Shown: positions 9,934-20,106, numbered from the stretch's first letter. The stretch is DNA of 64,000 nt from Clostridia bacterium (GCA_022801925.1 JAAWTG010000006.1:1-64000); one strand, 5' to 3'. The notes: generated by a model not told the origin, from the letters alone. Numbers and translations are program-made.

Positions 9934-10884
9934 TTACCACAGGCTGTTGTCCGTCAGCCGTTTGCTGATTTTGTTTGCGCTGACCAGTAGAATCAAATTA
10001 ATGAGACTGTTGAACAACCCAATTGCCGTCGTGTAGCTATACCGCCTTGACGCGCCCAATCCCAGCCGGTAAACATAAGTGGAAATAACGTCCGCCGTCT
10101 CATAGGTATTGCCGTTGTAGAGCAATATAATTTTTTCGTAGCCCAAATTCATGAGTTTGCCGATTTCCAAAATCAGCAGGGTCACAATGGTGGGCAGCAG
10201 CCCTGTCAGCGTGATGTGCCATGTCTGCCGCAGCCGCCCCGCGCCGTCAATGGTCGCCGCTTCATATAGTTCTTGGTCGATTCCCGACAGCGCCGCCAGA
10301 TAAATAATGCTGCCCCAGCCAATGCTTTGCCAAATGCCGGAGGAAACATAAATGGTGCGGAAATATTGTGGATAGTTCAAATAATATTTTCCTTCGCCGC
10401 CGAACAATTTCACAATTTGCGTAATCAATCCGTCGTCTGCCAAAAAGTCAATCAACATGCCGCATACCACAATCGTAGAAATAAAATGCGGCAGATAGGT
10501 GACCGTCTGCACTACTTTTTTGAATTTCTCCTGCCGGATTTCATTGAGCAGCAACGCAAACAAAATGGTTGCCGGAAACGACCACAACAGGTTGTATACA
10601 CTCAGCAATAAGGTGTTGCGCAGCAAACGCAAAAAATAGTAATCGTTAAAAAAGTCTTTAAAATTTTTCAGCCCCACCCACGGGCTTCCCATAATGCCTT
10701 TTGCAACGTCATATTCTTTAAAGGCGATCACTGCTCCATACATTGGTAGATAGTGGAATAATATGTAATACGCAAGTACCACCGCGGCAAGCACATAAAT
10801 CCATACGTCGCGCCGCAAGTCTTTCAAAATACTCACCCGCCGGTTTTTCACCCGCAGTGCGTTTCCTGCTTTCAATTCATACAC
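9934..10884 (-). CDS. carbohydrate ABC transporter permease, LplB/YteP type
   Basis: 316 residues, six predicted spans, with the family N-terminal sequence YILFHYLPMYGAVIAFKEY and the EAA loop YEAATIDGAGRLRQTWHIT at about 210-230. Forms the other half of the transmembrane channel with the 290-residue permease downstream. The start is GTG: AAAGGAAG lies 8 bases upstream. It is placed 37 bases after the solute-binding protein gene. Neighbours imply import of oligosaccharides released by the secreted lyase. Confidence 0.9.
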   Translation of the reverse strand: MYELKAGNALRVKNRRVSILKDLRRDVWIYVLAAVVLAYYILFHYLPMYGAVIAFKEYDVAKGIMGSPWVGLKNFKDFFNDYYFLRLLRNTLLLSVYNLLWSFPATILFALLLNEIRQEKFKKVVQTVTYLPHFISTIVVCGMLIDFLADDGLITQIVKLFGGEGKYYLNYPQYFRTIYVSSGIWQSIGWGSIIYLAALSGIDQELYEAATIDGAGRLRQTWHITLTGLLPTIVTLLILEIGKLMNLGYEKIILLYNGNTYETADVISTYVYRLGLGASRRYSYTTAIGLFNSLINLILLVSANKISKRLTDNSLW

Positions 10885-10921
10885 CGTTTTTTCTTCCTTT
10901 CATTTTCATAGCGCCGGATTC

Positions 10922-12505
10922 TTATCGTAATTCATACCGCTGCATTGCATTTTTATAAATCTCCAAAATCCGGTCAATCTTCATAGATTGCAGTGTTGCC
11001 ACATATTTATCAAAATTCTCTATCGGTTCCGTTCCCATGATGAATTTCGCAAACATTTCTTCCTGATAGGTATCAATGGTCGCCTGCAATGTGGACATTT
11101 CTGTTACTTCTTCCTCCAGCGGCGTCACCGGCGGCAAATCAAATGCCACTGCGCTGCCTAAATTTTCTGCAAAAATATCCATTGCCTCCAGTTGCTGCGG
11201 ATATTTGTAATATTGTTCGATATAATAAGGGTCGTCGCCAAAACCAGGATTGGGTGACGTTGCTCTGCAATATTTTCCAATCATTTCATTCATGGAACGT
11301 CCTTCTGCGTTGTTTGCAATTTCCTCCGTATAGGTTGGTTTCTCCCCTACCATGGTGTAACTGACGTCCTGCACGCCAAAATTTTTCAGTCTACGTCCCT
11401 CTTCTGTATACAAATAGTCCATAAATTTCGCCGATTTTTCCAAATCCTTGTTCTTCGTAGAAAACGCCGTGGTATTCGTCAGGCTATATGTCATGTCTGC
11501 CGCCGCATCAAAGCCATAGGGTTTGGAAACATAAAGCTGCGCTGCCTCCCCACTTTTCAGAGAAGGGCTTTTCACTGCCGTCAACTGGAATGTATCGTCC
11601 GGCGCAGCCGCTAAAAGCTTGCCCAGCGTCCCGCCAATAAACCCATAAAATGACCCTGTCATGGAATTGAGAATCTTTGATTCCACCATGCTCCCATCAT
11701 TGGAGAAAATACCTTTGTCCAAATATCCTTTTTCAAACCAACGGTTCATCAGTGTGAGATATTCTTTAAATTCCGGCTGCATAGGCGCATACTTCACTTC
11801 TCCCGCTGCGTCAACATAGTATTTGCTGCCAATACCGAAACTTTCCGAGAACAGTTTTGCATAATTCATGCGGTAGGAATCTGTCGAAAACGGCGTCTCT
11901 ATGCCAAGCTGCGTTTTGCAGCCTTCAAAATAGGCTTCCCAGTCTTCAATGCTTTTCGGCGCTTCCATGTGGAGCTGTTCCAAAAAATCTTTCCGGATAA
12001 AATAGCCGCCGGGTATCAGTTTGGGCATGACGGAAATACCACCGAAGGCAAAAATCTGACCGTTGTCTGTGGAAAACGCCTTTTTCAATTCATGATTCTT
12101 TTCCAGCAGCGCTTGATAGTTCGGCGCATAATTTTTCACCGCATCGTCCAGCGGTAAAATAATGCCGTCCGCCACCGCTTTGCCCGGACCTCCTGCATCA
12201 GTTGACCAGCTCCGTTCAATCATGTCCGGATAGTCGCCGGAAGCAATCAACAAATTATATTGTTCCGCTTCCTGTCCCGTCGGCGGATGCATAAATTCCA
12301 CTTCCACGCCCGTTTCTTCACTTAATTTTTGATACATCGGCAGTTCTGCATAATTGGATATGGTCGTAATCTGCGAACTGTTTATTCCCACCCAATAAGT
12401 CAATTTTTGATTTGTGTTTTGTGTTTCTTTTTTTTCTCCCTGGTTGCCGCAGCCTGCCATGCAAAGCAGACACAACGCAAGGGCAAGACATCCGATTCGT
12501 TTCAT
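10922..12505 (-). CDS. extracellular solute-binding lipoprotein of the LplA/YtcQ type
   Basis: About 527 residues. Lipoprotein signal peptide with lipobox LCMAGC, then a short Gln/Lys/Asn linker and a two-lobed binding-protein fold. ASGDYPDMIERSW and the sequence LDDAVKNYAPNYQALLEKN are typical of the long (about 500-residue) solute-binding proteins that work with LplB/YtcP permeases. It is tethered to the outer face of the membrane and should deliver oligosaccharides to the two permeases downstream. I chose the second ATG (12505) because AGGAGG is 8 bases away, while the first (12511) is only 2 bases from it. The gene follows the 504-residue secreted protein by 12 bases. Confidence 0.9.
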   Translation of the reverse strand: MKRIGCLALALCLLCMAGCGNQGEKKETQNTNQKLTYWVGINSSQITTISNYAELPMYQKLSEETGVEVEFMHPPTGQEAEQYNLLIASGDYPDMIERSWSTDAGGPGKAVADGIILPLDDAVKNYAPNYQALLEKNHELKKAFSTDNGQIFAFGGISVMPKLIPGGYFIRKDFLEQLHMEAPKSIEDWEAYFEGCKTQLGIETPFSTDSYRMNYAKLFSESFGIGSKYYVDAAGEVKYAPMQPEFKEYLTLMNRWFEKGYLDKGIFSNDGSMVESKILNSMTGSFYGFIGGTLGKLLAAAPDDTFQLTAVKSPSLKSGEAAQLYVSKPYGFDAAADMTYSLTNTTAFSTKNKDLEKSAKFMDYLYTEEGRRLKNFGVQDVSYTMVGEKPTYTEEIANNAEGRSMNEMIGKYCRATSPNPGFGDDPYYIEQYYKYPQQLEAMDIFAENLGSAVAFDLPPVTPLEEEVTEMSTLQATIDTYQEEMFAKFIMGTEPIENFDKYVATLQSMKIDRILEIYKNAMQRYELR

Positions 12506-12517
12506 TTTCATTTCCTC

Positions 12518-14032
12518 CTATTTCCATCCGTCTTTCGTCAGTTCATATTTTTCATTTACGAGCGGCCGTACCACCGTCCCGATATCCTCTACGGCAAAAA
12601 ACCGTACGGTACTGTTCGTATCTGTCACCGCCTGCGTCAATGTCACCGTCCGTTCTGCATTCGCCTCCAGTGAAACCGCTTCTCCCGCAACCACTTTGGT
12701 ACAAACATTTCCTTGCACCTGTGCCCATAGGAGCCGCACCTGTTTTGTTTCGTTTGTTTCATTCAGCAGCGTCACGTTGTATTCCAGTTCACCTTCGCAT
12801 AAAGTATTCTGTTCTACTTTTCCCGATATCGTTTCCTGATATTTCAAAGATATCTTGGGCGGATTGGCGCTATAGCTTGTATCAACGTTCAGACCACCTT
12901 TACAGCTTGTGGTCTGCTGAACCGCAAAAGCAACATATCGCTGCCCTGCCGCAATTGCCTGATTGATGTATTCTGTCAAATTGAAATCCATGTATTTTTT
13001 ATAGGTTCCGCCGCCGTCATCTTTCGCCGGCATGTTAATGCTGGCAACCATTTCCCCATTCGCCGGTACGTCTGCATATTTTAATCCTTCGCTCATATCA
13101 ACGTTTGAAATATCCAGCGCCCAAACGCCGACAATTTTTTCTGTTGTATCATAACTTGCAATGCCATATAAAGAATAAATGCATTCCTCCAGCACGGTGT
13201 TTTCCGGAAGTTCCCACGCCGATAAATCCAGCACGGCAATCACGCGTCTCCTATAACCTGCGCCGCCCATATTAACCGCCCAATTTTTTTCTGTAGTTGA
13301 GGTATATTTTGATTCATCAGCGTCCCAATGAGATGCACTAAACCACGGCGCAGTGTTTACCGTCTTTTGCTGTGTACCGTTTTTTTCTGCCATAACACTA
13401 TGACTTTTTGCAACGACACCCAACTTGCGCAAGCTATACATTACTTTGGGCGGATTCGCGCCATAGGTTGTTTGAACCTCCATACCGCCGTTTTTACAAT
13501 TAACGGTGTGTTGGACAGAAAAACCAACATACCGCTGTCCTGCCGCAATTGCCGCACTCACATAATCCGATATGTCAAAGTCTATATATTTTTCATATTT
13601 TTCTGTACCCACTCTTGCCGGCATGTCAAAACTGGTAATCATTTCTCCATTCGCCGGAACCGTTTGATAGGTCAATGGGGTACTGTTCAAATCAATACCT
13701 GAAAAATCCAACGCCCAAACGCCAACCACGCTATCCAGCTGTTCATAACTTGTGATACAATACAAAGAATAAATCATCGTATCGACCGTCATACCCTTAG
13801 GCATTTCCAATTGGTTCAAATCCAGCACTGTAATCTGCCGTCTGTTGTATCCGTTTCCACCCATGGTCACAGGCTGCTTTACATCCGTTGATGTGAAACG
13901 CGACTCGTTTCCGTCATCGTGCGTGACGCTGATAAACGGCGCCATTGTTTGTGTCAATTCTTCCGCACACACGGTATTCAAACCGCATACCAACGCCGTC
14001 AGCAGCAAAAAACTGATGATTCTTTTTTTCAT
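12518..14032 (-). CDS. secreted protein with two CBM96/DNRLRE-like repeats
   Basis: 504 residues with a signal peptide (1-24). Two units of about 165 residues are close copies of each other: residues about 28-205 and 220-395. Shared blocks include NMGGAGYRRR/TMGGNGYNRR, VGVWALDISNVD/VGVWALDFSGID, VPANGEM and AAGQRYV followed by ANPPKV/ANPPKI. The pattern resembles DNRLRE (CBM96) carbohydrate-binding domains, each probably a beta-sandwich. A third, shorter beta domain ends the protein. No SLH or sortase signal. It is the first gene of the operon, directly behind the promoter at 14091-14120. I take it as a soluble or surface glycan-binding protein; an enzyme function is not visible. RBS GGAGGAG precedes ATG at 14032. 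Confidence 0.75.
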   Translation of the reverse strand: MKKRIISFLLLTALVCGLNTVCAEELTQTMAPFISVTHDDGNESRFTSTDVKQPVTMGGNGYNRRQITVLDLNQLEMPKGMTVDTMIYSLYCITSYEQLDSVVGVWALDFSGIDLNSTPLTYQTVPANGEMITSFDMPARVGTEKYEKYIDFDISDYVSAAIAAGQRYVGFSVQHTVNCKNGGMEVQTTYGANPPKVMYSLRKLGVVAKSHSVMAEKNGTQQKTVNTAPWFSASHWDADESKYTSTTEKNWAVNMGGAGYRRRVIAVLDLSAWELPENTVLEECIYSLYGIASYDTTEKIVGVWALDISNVDMSEGLKYADVPANGEMVASINMPAKDDGGGTYKKYMDFNLTEYINQAIAAGQRYVAFAVQQTTSCKGGLNVDTSYSANPPKISLKYQETISGKVEQNTLCEGELEYNVTLLNETNETKQVRLLWAQVQGNVCTKVVAGEAVSLEANAERTVTLTQAVTDTNSTVRFFAVEDIGTVVRPLVNEKYELTKDGWK

Positions 14033-14090
14033 AAGGTTCTCCTCCATTTCTTTTTTTCTCGTATTCTCTTTTGTCGCTTCCTATGGTTCC

Positions 14091-14120
14091 AGTATAAATC
14101 CGCCGCTCCCCTTCCGTCAA
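14091..14120 (-). promoter_or_regulatory. sigma-A-like promoter of the polysaccharide operon
   Basis: On the minus strand TTGACG and TATACT are separated by 18 bases, about 60 bases before the ATG of the 504-residue secreted protein. An imperfect inverted repeat TTGTCAGTTGACGG overlaps the -35 box and could be an operator for the upstream AraC-type regulator; that is inference. Confidence 0.65.
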
Positions 14121-14221
14121 CTGACAATCCTTAACCCGCGCTATCAATATTTAACCTTTTGCTAAATATCGGGAAAATGCGGATTGACAAGTCTTTTCTC
14201 CCTGCGTTTTATTCGTTTATC

Positions 14222-14265
14222 AAAGAAAAAACTGCATGTCCTTTTGCCCCCAAAACATGCAGTCC
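14222..14265 (-). terminator. intrinsic terminator after the AraC-type regulator
   Basis: Nine-base stem ACTGCATGT/ACATGCAGT followed on the minus strand by TTTTTTC. It ends the regulator transcript, so the downstream operon must start from its own promoter at 14091-14120. Confidence 0.75.
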
Positions 14266-14345
14266 CTTTTTTATGATTTGATTCAAGCCATACGAAAGGC
14301 TTGCCCTATTACGACGCGCGGCGCTTGCCTATATTATCCCCTCTG

Positions 14346-16526
14346 TTATTTATTCAGTTCTCTAAATTGTGTTGGCGTAACGCCTTCATGCTTTTTAAAT
14401 GCCCGCAGCAACGCCAAACTGTTTGCAAACCCCGCCTCTTCCGCAATTTCATTGACGGTCTTTTCCGTTGTTCTCAAAATCTCTTTTGCAATTTCCACAC
14501 GGCTTTTGGTGATATAATTCAACAAACCATCGGAATAATTGCTTTTAAAATACCGCGACAAATAGACCTCGCTGATGTTGAAATTCTCCGCAATTTTGCC
14601 GTTGGTCAAATTCGGGTCGGCAATATTTTTGTCTACATAGTCTTGAATTTGTCTGAAAAAGTTTTTCTCTTGCGTCCGTTCTTCGTTTTCGTAATACATA
14701 TCCATAAATTCTGTCAAATGTTCATAATATTCCTCCAGCGAACTGCTTCTCATTCCTTCCTGCAATGCGCTGAAGTCTACTTTTCTGTTTTTTTCCTGTT
14801 CCTTTAGTTTCGCAATAATGGCTTCTGTGATCGTTTTCAGAATCATTTGCGCCTCCGATAGCTTCGGTTTGGCAGGTCCGCAGCGAAACAATTCGTCAAT
14901 GACCAGTTTCACCTTTTCAGGTTCATTTTCAATCACCGCTAACAAAATTTTCTGCTCCATCTTTTTGGTGTATTTTTCATATAACACGGATTCTTTTACA
15001 TCATATATGCCAATCGCATCGCTGTCATCCACAAAAAGCATATAATCCAACACCCCCATTGCTTGACGATAGGATTCGGAAATATTCTTTCCGCCTTTGA
15101 GACATTCTCCACAAACAACAAAACAGGAAATATGAAGCTGTTCCTCCAAAAAGTCTACAAACTGTTCCAGCCGCTCATGTACTAATTTTTTATCTTCTAC
15201 GCAAATCACAGCGTTGACAGCGCCTTTTGTTGACGTCATATTCACCTGACATCCATCTTGCGTCATCATCTCGCTGAACACATTTTCCACTGCAAAACAC
15301 ATCGCTTCAAAATCGCGTTCTACCGTTCCCTCCGATATAAATTTGGTAATATCCTGAAAGAAAATAACAGTAACCATTAAATCTGTATCACTATCAATTC
15401 CATAGTTTGTTTTCAGTTGTTCTTCCATATAGGAAGTATAGGTAGATCTCACCAAATATTCCGCCAACAGTTTTTCATTCTTTGATTTTGTCTGCGAATA
15501 TTGCATTTGATGCAGCCGCGTTTCGATATATTGGTACTCATTTTTTCCGTTTGGTTTTCCAAACATTTTCACAATCTTGCGCAGCGGCGCATAGTTATAA
15601 TAAGAAAACAATATCGCAAACACAATGCCAACCAGCACACTTGCGAGAATGGTCAGCAGCCAAACATTGCGCATTTGCTGCTGCACCTGATAAAAGAAAG
15701 TATCCTCTGTGATGATGACATAGTTTAAATCCATAATTGCACTTTTTGCATACATTGCAATATAGTTTGCTCTATCCGCATTTTGGAGCACAATATGACC
15801 GGCGGTATTGTTGTTTCCCATGAAATCCAATTCCAACTCTGTGCCGCCCAAAACGATTTTCGTTTTTTCATCCCGTGGACAAATTGCCAAAGACCGCCCC
15901 TGTTCCATGCTAAAACTTTTTTCAAAATCCAAAATATCTTTATCCGCCAATGTGGCAACAAGCGTCACTTCATACTCCGTTCCGGAAAACAACGTGTGAC
16001 AGCAGACAAAACGATATTCCTCATCAAGCCTGAAATCATATTTATAGTTGCTGTTTACCTTTGCAATCCACTCAGAATATGTTTTGGCATAAGGCGTTCC
16101 CCATACTTGGTATGCCACTTTCCCGCTGGAAATATAATTCGTTCTCAGCACCAAACCCGATTTTTTCAAAACAATATTAAAATCCTGTGGGATTTGCCCT
16201 GCATATTGCCGCAAACTGTCATGCACGAAACCGTTCACTTCTGCCCACTGACTGTTACTCATATTTTCCGGATATGCCGCAATGGTACGAAAACGTGCAT
16301 CCCCTTCCAATGCAAAAATGAAATGAACAAAATTGCCAATTCTTTCGTCAAATTCACTCCGCACTTTTTCTGTCAGTAAATTATTATAGCTTTGAATTTC
16401 CTGCTCAAATTTCACCCTAAAATTACTGTACGAAATAAAATTCACACATACCGGCACCAGCATTGCACACATATACGTGAGCATCCATATATAAATAATA
16501 CCTATTTTTTTGCTGTTCCTCTTCAT
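14346..16526 (-). CDS. membrane-bound sensor and AraC-family transcription regulator
   Basis: About 726 residues. A first transmembrane helix (about 12-34) is followed by a long extracellular sensing region (about 35-285, dCache-like in length and position), a second helix at about 287-312 (LLTILASVLVGIVFAI), a cytoplasmic region and a C-terminal AraC double helix-turn-helix at about 620-726 (NLTNGKIAENFNISEVYLS, then KTVNEIAEEAGFANSLALL). This is the YesS/YtdP architecture, known in Bacillus to control pectin oligosaccharide operons from the membrane. The gene lies directly upstream of the polysaccharide operon and probably activates it when a released sugar is bound outside. ATG 16526 is chosen because AGAGGA lies 8 bases upstream; an earlier start at 16547 lacks a site. 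Confidence 0.87.
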   Translation of the reverse strand: MKRNSKKIGIIYIWMLTYMCAMLVPVCVNFISYSNFRVKFEQEIQSYNNLLTEKVRSEFDERIGNFVHFIFALEGDARFRTIAAYPENMSNSQWAEVNGFVHDSLRQYAGQIPQDFNIVLKKSGLVLRTNYISSGKVAYQVWGTPYAKTYSEWIAKVNSNYKYDFRLDEEYRFVCCHTLFSGTEYEVTLVATLADKDILDFEKSFSMEQGRSLAICPRDEKTKIVLGGTELELDFMGNNNTAGHIVLQNADRANYIAMYAKSAIMDLNYVIITEDTFFYQVQQQMRNVWLLTILASVLVGIVFAILFSYYNYAPLRKIVKMFGKPNGKNEYQYIETRLHQMQYSQTKSKNEKLLAEYLVRSTYTSYMEEQLKTNYGIDSDTDLMVTVIFFQDITKFISEGTVERDFEAMCFAVENVFSEMMTQDGCQVNMTSTKGAVNAVICVEDKKLVHERLEQFVDFLEEQLHISCFVVCGECLKGGKNISESYRQAMGVLDYMLFVDDSDAIGIYDVKESVLYEKYTKKMEQKILLAVIENEPEKVKLVIDELFRCGPAKPKLSEAQMILKTITEAIIAKLKEQEKNRKVDFSALQEGMRSSSLEEYYEHLTEFMDMYYENEERTQEKNFFRQIQDYVDKNIADPNLTNGKIAENFNISEVYLSRYFKSNYSDGLLNYITKSRVEIAKEILRTTEKTVNEIAEEAGFANSLALLRAFKKHEGVTPTQFRELNK

Positions 16527-16610
16527 AAACCTATCCTCTTCTATCAATTTCCGGGCTCCACATATTTCTTTGCAGCGTTGCTGTTATCTGCTTATTTACA
16601 TCTCTATTCT

Positions 16611-16639
16611 ATTTTACTCCAACCGCCTTATCATGCCAA
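16611..16639 (-). promoter_or_regulatory. promoter candidate for the AraC-type regulator
   Basis: TTGGCA and TAAAAT with a 17-base spacer on the minus strand, 85 bases before the regulator start. The rest of the gap up to guaA is AT-rich, holds a second weaker TATAAT box near 16705-16715 and the guaA terminator, and nothing else that I recognise. Confidence 0.5.
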
Positions 16640-16803
16640 GTATCAATTTTTAAACCACGCCTGCACTATTTAACACCACCCGCTTTTCCTCACATCATAT
16701 CCGGCATTTTACGGAGATATTATATCACCCATCGAGAGCAATATATCAAAAATTTTAAATAAATTTTCAAAATATTGCTTAGCAAAACTTTATTTAGACA
16801 AAC

Positions 16804-16850
16804 AACCAGCCCCAATTTGTACTTCCTGTACAAATTGGGGCTGGTTCAAT
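16804..16850 (-). terminator. intrinsic terminator of guaA
   Basis: A perfect 19-base stem (16806-16824 with 16830-16848, loop TTCCT) lies 11 bases after the guaA stop codon. The minus-strand tail is GTTTGTCTAA, so the U-run is weak but the stem is very stable. Confidence 0.8.
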
Positions 16851-16860
16851 CATTTTTAAA

Positions 16861-18393
16861 TTATTCCCACTCGATTGTTGCCGGAGGTTTGCTTGTGATG
16901 TCATAGACAATGCGGTTGATGTGTCCCACTTCGTTGACGATACGGCTGGAGGCTTTTTCTAAAACGTCGTATGGGATTCTCGCCCAATCGGCGGTCATGA
17001 AATCGCCTGTCTGTACGCCGCGCAGCGCCAAAGTGTAGTCATATGTCCGCTCGTCTCCCATGACGCCAACGCTGCGCATACTGGTCAGCACAGCAAAATA
17101 CTGGTGGATATCTCTATCCAGTCCTGCATTTGCTATCTCTTCACGGAAAATAGCATCTGCATCCTGCAAAATCTGCAATTTTTCTTCTGTGATGTCGCCA
17201 ATAATACGAATAGCAAGTCCGGGGCCCGGAAATGGCTGCCGGTATACCAATTCGTCTGGAATACCAAGTTCCAGTCCGACTTTGCGCACTTCATCTTTAA
17301 ACAAACTGCGCAGCGGTTCCACAATTTCTTTGAAATCTACATAATCCGGCAGTCCGCCGACATTATGGTGGCTTTTAATCACGGCAGATTCGCCCACGCC
17401 GCTTTCCACCACATCGGGATATATCGTGCCCTGCACCAGAAAATCTACTGTTCCAATTTTCTTCGCTTCTTCTTCAAAGACGCGGATAAATTCTTCGCCA
17501 ATGATTTTCCGTTTTGTTTCAGGGTCGCTGACGCCGCTGAGTTTTTCCAAGAAACGTTCCTTTGCATTCACCCGAATGAGGTTTAAATCAAACGTATCTT
17601 TAAAGACGCGTTCTACCGTATCGCCTTCATCTTTGCGCAACAGACCATGGTCTACAAAAATACAAGTTAAATTTTTGCCAATCGCTTTATGTACCAACAA
17701 TGCCGCAACAGAGGAATCCACGCCACCTGACAACGCACACAGCGCTTTTTTGTCACCAATTTTTTCCCGCAGGGCAACAATGGTATCTTGTGTGAAAGAC
17801 GACATTTGCCAGTCGCCGGTACAGCCGCACACATCAAACAAAAAATGATGCAGCATATCTTTGCCGCGCGGCGTATGATCCACTTCCGGATGGAACTGCA
17901 CTGCATAAAGCTTCTTTTCTTTGTTTTCAAACGCCGCAGCAGGGCAGTTATCGGTAGTTGCCGTAATCTCAAACCCTTCCGGTATCTGCTGCACATAGTC
18001 CGTATGGCTCATCCAGCATGTTGTGTCTGTTTCAATATCTTGAAACAGCGGACTGTCTCCCAGTTTCACCTGTGTTTTTCCATATTCACGCTGCGGCGCA
18101 GTAGAAACTTTACCGCCCATAATATGCGCAATCAATTGGCTGCCGTAACAAATCCCCAAAATTGGTATCCCCATCTCCAGCAGTTCTTTGCTGCAAAGAG
18201 GTGAATCCGCCGCATAGACGCTATTGGGTCCTCCTGTAAAAATAATGCCGCTAGGCTGTTTTGCCCGAATCGTCTCCAAATCTGTTGTATACGGCAATAC
18301 CTCCGCATAAACGCCTTGTTCTCTGACCCGCCGCGCAATTAACAGATTATACTGTCCACCAAAATCCAATACGATTACCAATTGATGTTTCAT
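16861..18393 (-). CDS. guaA: GMP synthase (glutamine-hydrolysing)
   Basis: 510 residues, normal family length. Converts XMP, glutamine and ATP to GMP in the last step of guanylate synthesis. The class I amidotransferase domain (about 1-190) shows the nucleophile in [13 protein letters not shown] near residue 80 and the His/Glu pair in QFHPEVDHT near 167. The ATP pyrophosphatase domain carries the PP-loop [13 protein letters not shown] near 222, and the C-terminal dimerisation domain ends with the family tail KPPATIEWE. It stands alone with its own terminator, between the regulator of the polysaccharide operon and a radical SAM gene. Confidence 0.97.
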   Translation of the reverse strand: MKHQLVIVLDFGGQYNLLIARRVREQGVYAEVLPYTTDLETIRAKQPSGIIFTGGPNSVYAADSPLCSKELLEMGIPILGICYGSQLIAHIMGGKVSTAPQREYGKTQVKLGDSPLFQDIETDTTCWMSHTDYVQQIPEGFEITATTDNCPAAAFENKEKKLYAVQFHPEVDHTPRGKDMLHHFLFDVCGCTGDWQMSSFTQDTIVALREKIGDKKALCALSGGVDSSVAALLVHKAIGKNLTCIFVDHGLLRKDEGDTVERVFKDTFDLNLIRVNAKERFLEKLSGVSDPETKRKIIGEEFIRVFEEEAKKIGTVDFLVQGTIYPDVVESGVGESAVIKSHHNVGGLPDYVDFKEIVEPLRSLFKDEVRKVGLELGIPDELVYRQPFPGPGLAIRIIGDITEEKLQILQDADAIFREEIANAGLDRDIHQYFAVLTSMRSVGVMGDERTYDYTLALRGVQTGDFMTADWARIPYDVLEKASSRIVNEVGHINRIVYDITSKPPATIEWE

Positions 18394-18474
18394 TCACCGC
18401 TCCCGCCTTTCTCTTTCGTTCCGCATAAACTTCCTTATTGTATTATCATACCACAAAATAAACGAAAAATCTAC

Positions 18475-20106
18475 CTAAAAATACGCGGTAATATTCCATA
18501 CTTCTTTTGCAGTTTTATCAACCAACCAAATCCCGTCTTGATTTTCCCACAGACTATAGCGGCGGTGCCACATTTTTTTCTCTCCGTTTGGCTTTATGGT
18601 CGCCGTAATATCCGGCATTTGCAGCACCTCTGTCAATCGCAGCCGCGCTTTACGCCAATCTGCCGCCCATGCCGGCAACTGTACATCAGGACAATCCACC
18701 AAAAAATCCTGAACCGCCGCATGACGCATTTCTTCTACCCAAATTCCTGCATCCTGTAAAAAGCTGACAATCTGTTCAAACCGCTGCGCCCGGCGATGCG
18801 GTGCGCTGAGCCAGCCCTGCCGCGCCATATATTTTGCGATTTTCTGACACAAATCAAACACACTGTCTATTTTTTTCTCCAGCAAACGCCGCAAACGCAC
18901 AAATGCACCCTGATTCCAAAAAACGTCTACCACTTCTTCTATTTCCTTGAGCTGTGCCAGTTCTTCAAACGAAATATCATTGCTTTTCACCACTTCATAG
19001 GGTGGTTTTTCACTCCATGCATAACCATATTGTGCCGTTCGTTGCGCCAGCGGCGTACCCGGCAAAATTTTCAAAAATCCCAATTGCAGTTCATTCGCCT
19101 GCATTGCCATTGCTCTGTCAAAAGAACTGCGAAAATCCGCAAAGGTTTCATGCGGCAATCCTGCAATGAGGTCTAAATGCACCTCCACAGTTCCGTTGCG
19201 CCCAATATATGCTAAATTCTGCGCAATTTGTTCCACCCGACACGGGCGGTCTACTGCGCGGAGCGTTTTCTCGTGCACGCTTTGCAGCCCCACCTCCAGC
19301 CGCACTTTTCCGGCCGGCAACTGTACTAATTTATCCATCAGCGCGCGGGACAAAATATCTGCCGAAACTTCAAAATGAAATTCCGTCCGCCCGCCCAGCC
19401 GTGCAATGATGTCCAAAATTTTTTGCGCCCGTTCATCATCGCTGTTAAACGTGCGGTCTACCAATTTCACCAGCCGCACATCGTAGTCTGCAAACGTTTT
19501 AAAATCCTGCTCTACCATTTCCAGCGGCTTATAACGCACGCCTGTTTCCGCTGCGGACAAACAATAGGCGCAGCGGTAGGGACAGCCACGCGAACTCTCG
19601 TAATAAAAAATGGCTTCTTTTTCCGCCAATTCTTCTGCCGTATAAGGAAACGGTATTTTTGCCAAATCCATAGGCGCCGCTTTACTGACAGCGCCGCCGC
19701 GGCAGACAAGTCCCGGAATTTCTCTCTCTCCGCGCAGCAACGCCGCATAGGTTTCTTCGTTTTCCCCACACATTACCGCGTCTGCAAACGGACAGCGCGC
19801 CAAAATTGCCTTCGGCATATATGCTACTTCCGGTCCACCCAAAACGATCATCGTTTGCGGCGCCGCTTTTTTCACAATCTCTGCCAACGCCAATATTTTC
19901 TCTGCATTCCAGATATAGCAGGAAAACCCAATAACGTCCGCTTTTTTGCGGACGACTTCCGCCGCAATCCGCATGGTTTCCTGCGCGGTTGTAAACTCTA
20001 ACACCTCCGCCGCAAGTCCCTGTGCTTGCAGGTAGGCGCGGATGCTGCGCACTGCCAGACTTTTATGCACATATTTCGCCGCCATGGCAACCAGCAATAC
20101 GTTCAT
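18475..20106 (-). CDS. B12-binding domain radical SAM protein, DUF4080 family
   Basis: 543 residues. N-terminal cobalamin-binding Rossmann domain (about 1-130), radical SAM domain with the cluster motif CPYRCAYC near residue 176 and VRLEVGLQSVHEKTL near 265, and a C-terminal DUF4080 domain (about 390-530). By family knowledge these enzymes use a 4Fe-4S cluster and S-adenosylmethionine, with cobalamin likely as methyl carrier; the substrate is unknown. Starts at ATG 20106 after GGAGGA. It is followed by only 81 bases before guaA. If it really needs cobalamin, it is one consumer for the uptake locus at 50-58 kb. Confidence 0.88.
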   Translation of the reverse strand: MNVLLVAMAAKYVHKSLAVRSIRAYLQAQGLAAEVLEFTTAQETMRIAAEVVRKKADVIGFSCYIWNAEKILALAEIVKKAAPQTMIVLGGPEVAYMPKAILARCPFADAVMCGENEETYAALLRGEREIPGLVCRGGAVSKAAPMDLAKIPFPYTAEELAEKEAIFYYESSRGCPYRCAYCLSAAETGVRYKPLEMVEQDFKTFADYDVRLVKLVDRTFNSDDERAQKILDIIARLGGRTEFHFEVSADILSRALMDKLVQLPAGKVRLEVGLQSVHEKTLRAVDRPCRVEQIAQNLAYIGRNGTVEVHLDLIAGLPHETFADFRSSFDRAMAMQANELQLGFLKILPGTPLAQRTAQYGYAWSEKPPYEVVKSNDISFEELAQLKEIEEVVDVFWNQGAFVRLRRLLEKKIDSVFDLCQKIAKYMARQGWLSAPHRRAQRFEQIVSFLQDAGIWVEEMRHAAVQDFLVDCPDVQLPAWAADWRKARLRLTEVLQMPDITATIKPNGEKKMWHRRYSLWENQDGIWLVDKTAKEVWNITAYF

